The notes under the pieces: model-generated | The model's input: the letters and a program-made list of their open reading frames with translations, nothing else | Told to the model about the DNA's origin: nothing | Databases searched by the model: none | Assembly: GCF_014084045.1 (NCBI RefSeq) | Contig: NZ_CP043732.1 | Location: 248,001 to 312,000 of the forward strand | Direction of reading: 5' to 3' | Length of the DNA: 64,000 bases | Source: Microbacterium esteraromaticum | Lineage (GTDB): Bacteria > Actinomycetota > Actinomycetes > Actinomycetales > Microbacteriaceae | Part shown: positions 13,514 through 21,500 of the stretch, piece by piece | How the letters are laid out: each line of letters begins with the position of its first letter | Position numbering within the stretch: position 1 is the first letter of the stretch | Position numbers and translations under genes: made by a program

Positions 13514-14254
13514 ATGGATAATGAAGGGGTGACCTCCCGCGAATCTCCTTCCGCCGCTCCCGGCATCCCGCTCGAGGTCGCCGACGGCGGAACCGTTCCG
13601 CATGGTGGTCGCCGCGACTGGATCTACGAACGGATCCGACGCGGGGTCATGACCGGCGAGTACCCCGCCGGCATGCGGCTGAACGAGATCCGCCTGGCGC
13701 AGTCCTTCAACGTCTCGCGGGTGCCGCTGCGCGAGGCCTTCCACACCCTCGAGCGCGACGGCTTCATCGACCAGGAGCCCCGGCGCAGTGCGGTCGTCAC
13801 CGCGTGGACCCCGCAGCGGGTCGATGAGCTCTTCGACGTGCGCCTCGGCCTCGAGATCGAGGCGACCGCCGTGGCCACGCGGCACCGGTCGCCCGAGGCC
13901 GTAGAGGCGCTGCGCGACGTCGTCGCCGCCGAGCACCTCGCCAGCACGGAGGGACGCATGCTGGACCTCGCCGAGACCAGCGCACGGTTCCACACCGAGA
14001 TCGTCGCGATCACCGGCAATCAACTGATGTCGCGTTTGATGGCCCAGATCGCCCAGCGCATGACATGGCTCTTTTACATGACATCGGCCCGCGGGCCTGA
14101 GCAGGCGTGCGTCGAGCACCTCGAGATCGTCGAAGCGATCGCTTCGGGCAACGAGGCACTGGCCCGGTCGATCGCCCATGCGCACATCGAGAAGGGGCGT
14201 CAGCCTTCGCTGAACGTCCTCTCACTCGGCTCCCCTGCCGATCAGCGCGAATGA
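13514..14254 (+). CDS. GntR-family regulator, FCD (FadR) subfamily
   Basis: The 246-residue protein has an N-terminal winged helix from about residue 38 (WIYERIRRGVMTGEYPAGMR, then FNVSRVPLREAFHTLERDGF) and a C-terminal all-helical FCD domain. The FCD metal or ligand residues are suggested by the Asp in FDVRLGLEIEA, H in ARFHTEIV and H in CVEHLEIVEAI. ATG at 13514 is chosen; TTG at 13466 and GTG at 13529 are alternatives and none has a strong ribosome site. It diverges from the NCS1 permease and very likely represses or tunes the catabolic cluster, with an intermediate as ligand. Confidence 0.85.
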   Translation: MDNEGVTSRESPSAAPGIPLEVADGGTVPHGGRRDWIYERIRRGVMTGEYPAGMRLNEIRLAQSFNVSRVPLREAFHTLERDGFIDQEPRRSAVVTAWTPQRVDELFDVRLGLEIEATAVATRHRSPEAVEALRDVVAAEHLASTEGRMLDLAETSARFHTEIVAITGNQLMSRLMAQIAQRMTWLFYMTSARGPEQACVEHLEIVEAIASGNEALARSIAHAHIEKGRQPSLNVLSLGSPADQRE

Positions 14255-14268
14255 CATCGGAAACGAGA

Positions 14269-14294
14269 GAAGCCACCGGGATTCCGGTGGCTTC
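14269..14294. terminator. Bidirectional terminator
   Basis: A perfect 11-bp stem (GAAGCCACCGG) with a GATT loop and a short T tract lies between the convergent GntR gene and tRNA-Ala. It serves either transcript. Confidence 0.8.
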
Positions 14295-14299
14295 TTCTG

Positions 14300-14372
14300 T
14301 GGACCTAAGGGGATTCGAACCCCTGACCTCCTCGATGCGAACGAGGCGCGCTACCAACTGCGCCATAGGCCC
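14300..14372 (-). tRNA. tRNA-Ala (anticodon CGC)
   Basis: The minus strand folds into a complete cloverleaf: acceptor GGGCCTA with TAGGTCC, anticodon stem CCTCG/CGAGG around the loop TTCGCAT, and a standard TTCGAAT T-loop. The CGC anticodon reads GCG codons for alanine. The CCA end is not encoded. A TAACCT box at 14386-14391 is a likely -10 for it. Confidence 0.95.
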
Positions 14373-14399
14373 GTGAACAGGATTCAGGTTATCACGTGC

Positions 14400-15263
14400 T
14401 CAGCCGGCTGCTCGCCGTGCCAGCAGCTGACGCACGTGAGCCTCGATCTCCGCGTCGTCGACGACTCCCATCGAGGCATACGGCGACGCTTCGGCGGCAG
14501 CGGGTGCGACGGGCAGCGCGGTCGGCGCCGGCGGTGCCAGCTCCTCCGCCCGACGACGCAGCTCTGCCCGCCGTGCGGCGCGCTCGCGCTCGGCTCGGGC
14601 ATCGATCTCAGCCTGAGCGGCCTGAGCTCGCGATCCCGTGACCGTCACCAGCTGCTGCGGCAGCGGGCGAGGAGTCCAGACAGCCGGACCCTGATCGTGA
14701 AGCGGCGGGGAGACGCGCTCGGCGACGGGCTCCGCGACGGGACCAACCGCGCGTCGCCCACGGCGACGCGAAACCTCGGCCATGCGCACCAGAACGGCGA
14801 TGCCGAGCGCAGCGAGCACGAGGCCGGCGGCGGCCAGCATCCATCCGCCTGTGACGATGGCCTGCCAGGCGCCGAACCCGAGCATGCCGAGAGCGAGCAC
14901 GAGCACAGCAGTGGCCGTCAGTCGCACTCGACGGCGTGCCCGCGCCTGACGCAGCACCGGGTCACGACGGGTCGCGGCGAGCTCTTCGCGCAGACGCTCG
15001 AGCTGCGCGCTCTCCTTCTCGGCCTGCACCCGCTTGGCCAGCCTCTGCTGCGCCAGCGCGGTGCGCGCCGTGAGCTCGAGGCGCACCTCGTCGGGGGTCT
15101 CACTCGTCTCGGCAAGCACGCGGAGGGCCTGATTGAGTCGCACGGCGTTGCGCTCGGCGGCGTAGTACTGATGGCGTCCTCGCCAGCTGGGCACGAAGTA
15201 GAGCACCCAGAGCAGCACGGCGACGACGACGATCACGCCCCCACTCAGCACCGGCCCATCCAT
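14400..15263 (-). CDS. Membrane protein of unknown function
   Basis: I do not recognise a named family. The protein of 287 residues starts with a membrane segment (VIVVVAVLLWVLYFVPSW), then has a charged region at about 30-110 that probably forms a coiled coil. Two closely spaced membrane segments follow (LTATAVLVLALGMLGFGAWQ and WMLAAAGLVLAALGIAVLV), then an Arg/Ala/Pro-rich cytoplasmic tail. The ATG at 15263 lies eight bases after TACCGT on the minus strand with no ribosome site, fitting a leaderless transcript. It is followed by tRNA-Ala. A role at the membrane, perhaps as a scaffold, is all that can be inferred. Confidence 0.72.
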   Translation of the reverse strand: MDGPVLSGGVIVVVAVLLWVLYFVPSWRGRHQYYAAERNAVRLNQALRVLAETSETPDEVRLELTARTALAQQRLAKRVQAEKESAQLERLREELAATRRDPVLRQARARRRVRLTATAVLVLALGMLGFGAWQAIVTGGWMLAAAGLVLAALGIAVLVRMAEVSRRRGRRAVGPVAEPVAERVSPPLHDQGPAVWTPRPLPQQLVTVTGSRAQAAQAEIDARAERERAARRAELRRRAEELAPPAPTALPVAPAAAEASPYASMGVVDDAEIEAHVRQLLARRAAG

Positions 15264-15334
15264 GCAGTCCACGGTAGCGCGACCGCCCGGTCAGTCCCGC
15301 TCATTCCCCCGCGTGTGTCGCCCGCTCGACCAGG

Positions 15335-15970
15335 TCAGCTCTGCATCGCGTCGTGCGGCGGAATGGCGGCCGCCTCCTGCGGGGCCGATCCGCTCACCCA
15401 GCGGGCGAGCACCCCGCGCGGCACCTCGTCCTGCGTGAGCGCGAACGCGTAGTGGTCGCGCCAGTCGCCGTCGATGTGGATGTAGCGGCGGCGCAGCCCT
15501 TCGTACCGGAAGCCCAGCTTCTGCACCACGCGCAGGCTGGCGTGGTTCTCGGGGCGGATGCAGATCTCCATCCGGTGCAGACCGAACTGATCGAACGCGG
15601 CGTCGGTCGCCATCGCGACGGCGGTCGGCGTGATGCCACGGCCCGCGAACCGCTCGCTCACCCAGTACCCGATCGTCGCCGACGCCAGTGATCCGCGGGC
15701 GATGCCCCATACGTTCAGCTGTCCTGCCACCTCGCCGTCGTACTCCATCACGAACGGATAGCCGGCGCCATCCCGATGCTGCTGCAGCAGGCGCCTGATC
15801 CCGGCGCGCATGTCGAAGCCCGCGGTGCCGCCAGGGATCGTGGCCTCCCAGGGCTGCAGCCACGCGCGGTTGTCGAGCAGCTCGCGCTGCAGCACCCGCG
15901 CATCGCGGGGCTTCACCAGGCGCAGACCGACCGGGCCGTAGCGCATCACCGGCAGGACGTCAGTCGGCAT
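15335..15970 (-). CDS. GNAT-family acetyltransferase, RimJ/RimL type
   Basis: The 211-residue protein has the layout of RimJ/RimL acetyltransferases, which modify protein N-termini or small amines with acetyl-CoA. Visible landmarks are LRLVKPRDARVL at the start, GYWVSERFAGRGITPTAVAM, which contains the acetyl-CoA loop (R-G-I-T in place of the common R/Q-x-x-G-x-G/A), and MEICIRPENHASLRVVQKLG, the family's asparagine/arginine segment. It starts at 15970, 15 bases beyond galU in the same direction, so the two share a transcript. The substrate is unknown. Confidence 0.85.
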   Translation of the reverse strand: MPTDVLPVMRYGPVGLRLVKPRDARVLQRELLDNRAWLQPWEATIPGGTAGFDMRAGIRRLLQQHRDGAGYPFVMEYDGEVAGQLNVWGIARGSLASATIGYWVSERFAGRGITPTAVAMATDAAFDQFGLHRMEICIRPENHASLRVVQKLGFRYEGLRRRYIHIDGDWRDHYAFALTQDEVPRGVLARWVSGSAPQEAAAIPPHDAMQS

Positions 15971-15985
15971 CGCATCCCCCGTGGC

Positions 15986-16867
15986 TCAGAGACCGGCGGC
16001 GAACTGCTTGAGCCACGGACGCAGCTCCCCGCCGAGGTCATCGCGGTCGGCGGCGAGCTGAACGATCGCCTTGATGTAATCCGCGCGATCGCCGGTGTCG
16101 TAGCGACGTCCGCCGAACACCACCCCGACCACGCCTGGACCGTCCGGATCGGCCGCGAGCTCCTGCAGCGCATCCGTCAGCTGGATCTCGTCGCCCTTCC
16201 CCGGCTCAGTGCGCTCGAGGATGTCGAAGACGGCAGGCGGCAGCACGTAGCGTCCGATCACCGCGAGGTTCGAGGGGGCGTCCTCGGGCGCGGGCTTCTC
16301 GACCAGGGCATCCACCCTCACGACGCCCTCGACGTCGGTCGACGTGGCATCGGCCGCGCCGTACATGTGGATCTGCGCCGGGTCGACCTCCATGAGCGCG
16401 ACGACCGCCGCGCCCGTGCGCTCGTGCGTCGCGATCATCTCCGTGAGCAGCGCATCGCGCTCGTCGATCAGGTCGTCACCCAGGAGCACGGCGAAGGAGC
16501 TGTCGCCGACGTGCGTCCTGGCCCGAAGAACCGCATGGCCGAGTCCCTTCGGCTCACCTTGACGGACGAAATGGATGTCGGCGAGATCGCTCGACGCGAT
16601 CACCCGCTCGAGCCGCCCGTGATCGCCCTTCTCCTGCAGGCGCACCTCGAGCTCTGGCACCGAGTCGAAGTGATCGGAGATCGCGTTCTTGTTGCGGCCG
16701 ATGATGACGAGGATGTCGTGGATGCCGGCGGCGACCGCCTCCTCCACCACGTACTGGATGGCCGGCTTGTCGACGACGGGCAGCATCTCCTTCGGCAGCG
16801 CCTTCGTCGCAGGCAGGAACCGCGTTCCGAGGCCTGCGGCGGGGATGACCGCCTTCATCGTGCTCAT
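15986..16867 (-). CDS. galU: UTP-glucose-1-phosphate uridylyltransferase
   Basis: The 293-residue enzyme makes UDP-glucose from UTP and glucose-1-phosphate for cell-wall and storage sugars. It has AVIPAAGLGTRFLPATKA at the N-terminus with the nucleotide-binding GLGTRF, PKEMLPVVDKPAIQYVVEEA, GLGHAVLRA and the metal-site LLGDDL. VEKP and the late FGGRRYDTGD are also typical of bacterial GalU. The start codon ATG at 16867 lies eight bases past TAAGCT (16875-16880), so the message is probably leaderless. It diverges from the cyclo-ligase gene across 72 bases. Confidence 0.95.
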   Translation of the reverse strand: MSTMKAVIPAAGLGTRFLPATKALPKEMLPVVDKPAIQYVVEEAVAAGIHDILVIIGRNKNAISDHFDSVPELEVRLQEKGDHGRLERVIASSDLADIHFVRQGEPKGLGHAVLRARTHVGDSSFAVLLGDDLIDERDALLTEMIATHERTGAAVVALMEVDPAQIHMYGAADATSTDVEGVVRVDALVEKPAPEDAPSNLAVIGRYVLPPAVFDILERTEPGKGDEIQLTDALQELAADPDGPGVVGVVFGGRRYDTGDRADYIKAIVQLAADRDDLGGELRPWLKQFAAGL

Positions 16868-16939
16868 GCGGTTCAGCTTAGCCGCGGGTCACGCTCGCGA
16901 CTCGGCGGGTTGCAGGACGCGCCGCCGTATGATCGGGGC
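16868..16939. promoter_or_regulatory. Divergent promoters for galU and the cyclo-ligase gene
   Basis: Two -10 boxes face outwards: TAAGCT on the minus strand at 16875-16880, eight bases before the galU ATG, and TATGAT on the plus strand at 16928-16933, seven bases before the ATG at 16940. Neither gene has a Shine-Dalgarno site, so both messages probably begin at the start codon. Confidence 0.65.
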
Positions 16940-17536
16940 ATGCGGAGCGAAGCAGAACAGCAGAAGCGCGCGCTGCGCGCCGACCTGCGCGAACGTCGCC
17001 AGATCCTCTCCGAGGCCCAGCGCGACGAGGCATCCGCGGGAATCGCCGCCCAGCTCGACGCCCTGGTCGCCGCCCACGACGCCCGATCGGTATCGTGCTT
17101 CCTCTCCACCACCACCGAGCCGGGCACGATGCTCTTCGTGCAGGCGGCGGTGCGCAGGGGCATCCGGGTGCTGCTGCCGATCACCCGCGCCGACGGCCTA
17201 CTGGACTGGGCCGTCGCCGACGACTCCGGCGCCGTCGCCGAGGGCCTGTTCGGTCTTCTCGAGCCGACCGGCGAGGTGCTCGGGCCGATCGCCGTGAACG
17301 ACGTCGACCTGATGATCGTCCCCGCCGCTGCGGTCGACAGGGACGGCACCCGCCTCGGCTGGGGACGCGGGTACTTCGACAAGACTCTCGGATCGATGGA
17401 GCGCCGCCCGCCCGTGTACGCGGTGATCTATGATTCCGAGGTACTCGATTCGCTGCCGCGCGAAGTGCACGACCAGCCGGTCGATGGCATCGTCACCCCG
17501 ACGCAGACCATCGCCCTGTCGCCCGCGCGGAACTGA
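16940..17536 (+). CDS. 5-formyltetrahydrofolate cyclo-ligase
   Basis: This 198-residue enzyme converts 5-formyl-THF to 5,10-methenyl-THF with ATP. The N-terminus KRALRADLRERRQ is the basic helix of the family. IRVLLPITRADG, VDLMIVPAAAVDRDGTRLGWGRGYFDKTL holds the conserved ATP-site G-x-G-x-G-Y-Y/F-D motif, and HDQPVDGIVT ends the fold. Start ATG at 16940 follows TATGAT by six bases without a ribosome site, indicating a leaderless message. It heads a plus-strand run with the FmdB-like protein and mscL, an order common in actinobacteria. Confidence 0.93.
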   Translation: MRSEAEQQKRALRADLRERRQILSEAQRDEASAGIAAQLDALVAAHDARSVSCFLSTTTEPGTMLFVQAAVRRGIRVLLPITRADGLLDWAVADDSGAVAEGLFGLLEPTGEVLGPIAVNDVDLMIVPAAAVDRDGTRLGWGRGYFDKTLGSMERRPPVYAVIYDSEVLDSLPREVHDQPVDGIVTPTQTIALSPARN

Positions 17537-17547
17537 CAGGAGCATCC

Positions 17548-17820
17548 ATGCCCACCTACGCCTATGCGTGCACGGCCTGCGACCACCGCTTCGACGCTGT
17601 GCAGTCCTTCACCGAGGAGTCCCTCACTCTCTGCCCCGAATGCGGCGGCGCGCTGCGCAAGCAGTACGGGTCGGTCGGGGTCACTTTCAACGGCTCGGGC
17701 TTCTATCGCACGGACTCGCGCGGAAATACTGGCATCTCGGACGCGCCTTCGGCATCATCTAAGGCGGAACCTTCGACGGGAACCAACCCGGCGCCCGCGA
17801 AGGCCCCGGCCTCGACCTGA
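17548..17820 (+). CDS. FmdB-family zinc-ribbon protein
   Basis: A 90-residue protein starting MPTYAYACTACDHRFD, the hallmark of the FmdB family. Two knuckles, CTAC and CPEC, form a zinc ribbon, followed by KQYGSVGVTFNGSGFYRTD. The tail is Ser/Pro/Ala-rich and probably unfolded. FmdB proteins have been linked to formamidase regulation, but the role in actinobacteria is unknown. It starts 12 bases after the cyclo-ligase stop with AGGAG ahead of it, so it is in the same operon. Confidence 0.9.
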   Translation: MPTYAYACTACDHRFDAVQSFTEESLTLCPECGGALRKQYGSVGVTFNGSGFYRTDSRGNTGISDAPSASSKAEPSTGTNPAPAKAPAST

Positions 17821-17845
17821 GGTCGCGCACCTCCAGGGGGAGTCC

Positions 17846-18256
17846 ATGTTCCAGGGATTCAAGGAATTCATCACCAAGGGCAACGTCATCGACCTGGCCG
17901 TCGCCGTGGTCATCGGCGGCGCGTTCACGGCGATCGTCAACGCGGTCGTCTCGAGCATCATCAACCCGCTGGTCTCGCTCTTCTTCAAGGCAGACGCGAC
18001 CGGCAAGTTCGGCCCTCAGCTGCAGAGCATCTACGGCGAGGCGGTCACCTTCCCGCTCGGCGACCTGATCTCGGCGATCATCAGCTTCCTCGCCGTCGCG
18101 CTGGTCGTGTACTTCGTCTTCGTCGTCCCGATGAACAAGTACAAGGAGCGCCAGGCGGCCAAGAACCCCGCCGTCGAGGAGGAGACCCTGCCGACCGAGC
18201 AGGAGCTGCTCATCGAGATCCGCGATCTGATGCGCCGCGACGCCGACGCACGCTGA
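17846..18256 (+). CDS. mscL: Large-conductance mechanosensitive channel
   Basis: This 136-residue protein forms the homopentameric safety valve that opens when osmotic downshock stretches the membrane. It starts FQGFKEFITKGNVIDLAVAV, the conserved N-terminal amphipathic helix and start of TM1. TM2 is ISAIISFLAVALVVYFVFVV, followed by the Pro-Met-Asn-Lys segment and a charged cytoplasmic helix ending in LLIEIRDLMRR. The size is normal. Start ATG 17846 has a GGGGGA site. It is the last gene before a terminator. Confidence 0.95.
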   Translation: MFQGFKEFITKGNVIDLAVAVVIGGAFTAIVNAVVSSIINPLVSLFFKADATGKFGPQLQSIYGEAVTFPLGDLISAIISFLAVALVVYFVFVVPMNKYKERQAAKNPAVEEETLPTEQELLIEIRDLMRRDADAR

Positions 18257-18275
18257 CCCGACTCGCTCGTCACCG

Positions 18276-18303
18276 ACGCCCTGCCCCTCCGGGGGCGGGG
18301 CGT
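18276..18303 (+). terminator. Terminator after mscL
   Basis: A GC-rich hairpin (CGCCCTGCCCC with GGGGCGGGGCG, one wobble pair) lies about 20 bases behind mscL and is followed by TTGTCGTG. It probably also ends the convergent minus-strand transcript. Confidence 0.65.
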
Positions 18304-18323
18304 TGTCGTGTCGGGCAGACGGC

Positions 18324-18500
18324 TCAGTAGTGCGGCGGCACCTCGCGCAGCATCCGCTCGTCGTTCGGTCCGCGTTCCGCAGGCGGCGGGGCCGAGGGGT
18401 CCTCCCTCGCGTGCGGTTCCGACGTCGTGCCCTCGACGGGCGTGAGCTTCGCCCGCCGAGCGCCCGCGACGCGAACGATCCGCTGTCGCTCGTCAGTCAT
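18324..18500 (-). CDS. Small protein coupled to the helicase-nuclease gene
   Basis: This 58-residue frame (MTDERQRIVRVAG near its start, MLREVPPHY at its end) begins eight bases inside the end of the large upstream gene, so its translation is probably coupled. I recognise no family. The sequence is charged and Pro-rich in the middle and lacks cysteine or a membrane segment. Its only support is the start-stop overlap, sensible length and the lack of another gene on this strand. It could be an accessory peptide of the helicase-like protein or a spurious frame. Confidence 0.5.
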   Translation of the reverse strand: MTDERQRIVRVAGARRAKLTPVEGTTSEPHAREDPSAPPPAERGPNDERMLREVPPHY

Positions 18501-21500
18501 CGAGATCGAGCGGCTGCGTGTCGTTCTCGGCGCGCACCGCATCCTCGTCGATGCCCAGCACGGACCCGATGCGCCGCGCGACCGTGGCCGGGTCGCTGTA
18601 GAGGTCGAACGCGTGCACGCGCACGTAGTGCCAGCCGAGCCTGCGCAGCACCTGCGGGCGCAGTCGAACGCTCTCACGCAGCGACTCCCCACTGGTCTCG
18701 GGGTCGGATTCGATCACGACCGCCCGGCCGTCATGCTGCGCGACGAGCGGCAGCAGTCCGCGGTAGTCGACGTCGACCGAGGCGCCGAGGCGACGCAGCT
18801 CCCTGGCCAGCGCGAGGGTGAGCGGGTCGGCGAGGTCCTCGAGACGCGCGTCTCGACCGCGCGCCGCGAGCCCGCCGAGGATCGACATGAGCGTGGATGC
18901 CCCGTGCTCGAGACGCCCCTCGTCGAATGCCGACGGGCGGATGCACGAGACGATGACCATCGAGCGGCGGGCCCTCGTCATGCCGACGGTGAGCAGCCGC
19001 TCGCCGTCCTGCTGCGACAGATCGCCGAAGTCGCTGAGCACGCGGCCGTGCTTGGTGAGTCCGAAGCCGAGCGAGAAGATGACCCGGTCTCGGCTCTCGG
19101 CGACCGATTCCTCCAGCGTGAGCACGGCGAAGGGCTCGGCGGTGTCACGGCCCACGAAGTCCGCCACGTCCGAGCGCCCTGCGAAGGCGGATGCCACGGC
19201 CGCGCGCACCCGCTCGGCGTGCCGCCTGCTCGCGGTGATCACCATGAGCGATTCGCTGGGGCGGTGGATCGCGTGCTCGACCGCCAGGGTCACGACCCGG
19301 GCCACTTCGGCATCCGGGCTCTCGACCGCTCCCGACTCGGGGTCTGGCGTGCCCACTCCCCCCTCGACGTAGTCGACGGTGAGACTGCCCCGGCCGAGGT
19401 ACGAGCCGGCCCAAGGGAGCGAGACGATCTCGCCTCCGTAGAAGGCGTCGTTGATGAGCTCGGCGAGATCCTCGCCGCCCGCACGGTAGCTGCGGGTGAG
19501 GGTCATCACGGGGAAGAGCTCGGCGAGGCGCTCGAAGATCGAGACGTCGTCGAACTCGACCTCCGGCTCCCAGTCGGGGTCGCTGACCGTCGCCACGGTG
19601 AACGGCGTGGGACGCTGCGTGACGGGGTCGCCGAAGGCGACGATCTGACGCGCGCGGCGGATCGCCGGCGCCGTCTCGGCGAGGTTCACGGCGGCGGCAT
19701 CCACCAGCAGCACCGCATCGAACTCGACCGAGTCGGGGATCAGCGGCACCTCGTACGGCGATGCGATCCAGACGGGCGCGAGCACGCGGGTGAGGTCGGG
19801 CGCGGCGGCGACGATCTCGGCCGTCGTCGCATCGCCGCTCTTCAGGGCTCTGCGCAGGTGCGCCGCCTGCTCGGGCTCGTCGACGATGGCGATCCGCCAC
19901 TGACTGGCGAGGTTCCAGGCGAGCAGCGGGCCGGCCATCGCGGTGTGCGCCTCGTCGACGAGCCTGAAGTCGCGCTCGAGACGGTCGACGACGGCGGTGT
20001 TCGCGCCCAGCAGCGACCGATCGTCCTGCAGGGCGCGCTCGAGCAGGGACTGCCACCACGCGAACTCGAGCTCGGCGGACACGCGCTCCTCTGGCACGTG
20101 CCGCACCGAGAGGTCGGAGAGCAGCGGACGCAGGCCGAGGCCGGCCAGCGCGTCGCGGATCTGGGTGCGCTCGACGAGGTTGTCGAACACGGCTGAGCGC
20201 GCGGCGAGTCCGGACAGGGTGCGCACGAGGCGTGCGACCGGCAGCGAGCTGAGCGGCTCGCGTCGGCCGAGTGCGTGATCGAGGTCTGACAGTTCCGCCG
20301 AGACCCGCTGCCAGGCGACATGGACGTCGGAGAGGCCGAGCGGCACCTGCGGCGCGACGCCGGCCTCGACGTAGCGCTGCCACTGGGTGCGCTGCTGCTG
20401 GATGCGCAGCAGCGCCTCGTGCATCTCCGAGACGTGCGCCCCTGGGCGCACATACTCGCGAGCGAGCTTCTTGAGTCGGCGACGGTTGGCCGACGACATA
20501 CCCGGCGCATCGCGGCGCGAGCCGTGCGCCTGGATCAGTTCGCCGAGGGGGCGCTCGAAGACCGTCGGGCTGAAGCGGTCGAGCGAATCCCGGATGCCCT
20601 GCAGCAGCCGCACGTACTCGCCCAGCTCGTCGATCGTGCCGAACGGGCGCATGCTCGTCTGCGCGATGAGCTCGTACCCCCGCTCGAGCAGCGATGGCAC
20701 GGCCGAGCCATGCAGGCGCCCGGCCAGCTCATGCGCCTTCTGCGCGGCCTCGGCGCTGTCGAAGCTGACGCCGTACCAGGGCGAATCATCCGGCCCGAAG
20801 CGGAACTCGCCCAGCTGCGCCGCGCGCGTGAGCGATCGGGCGGCGTCGCGGCGATCGCCTGCGAGCTTCTCGAGGGTCTCCATCGACAGCCGGGCGCCGG
20901 TCGACGGCGGCACGGGCAGCGACGCGAGTCGCGTGAGCTCCCTTGTGGCGTCGAGGACGGATGCCCCGGTGCGGCCCACCGGCTCGGCGAGGGCTCTGCG
21001 GTAGTCGCGCAGGACGGTGCGCAGGCGCACCAGCGCCTCATCCAGCTCCGCGGCCTTGGGCTGCGTCGCCTTCTCGCTGCGGGTGATCGCGGCGATCAGA
21101 TCGCGGCGAGCGCGGCTCGGCGAGACGGCGAGCCCGTCGAGGCCGACGCCGGCGAGCCGGTGCCTGACCCCGTCGAGAGTCGAGCGTCGCGCCGAGACGA
21201 CCAGGACTCGTCGTCCCGAGCGGACGAACGCGCCCAGGGCGTTGATCACCGTCTGCGTGCCGCCGGTTCCGGGGAGCGTCGAGACGACGAGGGAATGGCC
21301 GGCCGCGATGCGGGCGAGCACCTCCTCCTGCTCGGAGTCCGCGTCGAGCAGGAGACTCTCCGATGCCGGAGCCCGATCGTCCGGCCCTGCGGTGGCGGGG
21401 AGCTCTCGAGGCGCGGTGACCTGCTCGCGGTCGCCGACGTGACCGCCGAGCGCGTTCAGCACCGGATGGTCGAGATCGACCATGTCGCGCACCATGGCGT

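Noticed and set aside
15776..17536. Very long plus-strand frame across the GNAT, galU and cyclo-ligase region
   Set aside because: Only its last 198 codons, from the ATG at 16940, are a gene. The rest is the antisense shadow of galU and GNAT in GC-rich DNA.
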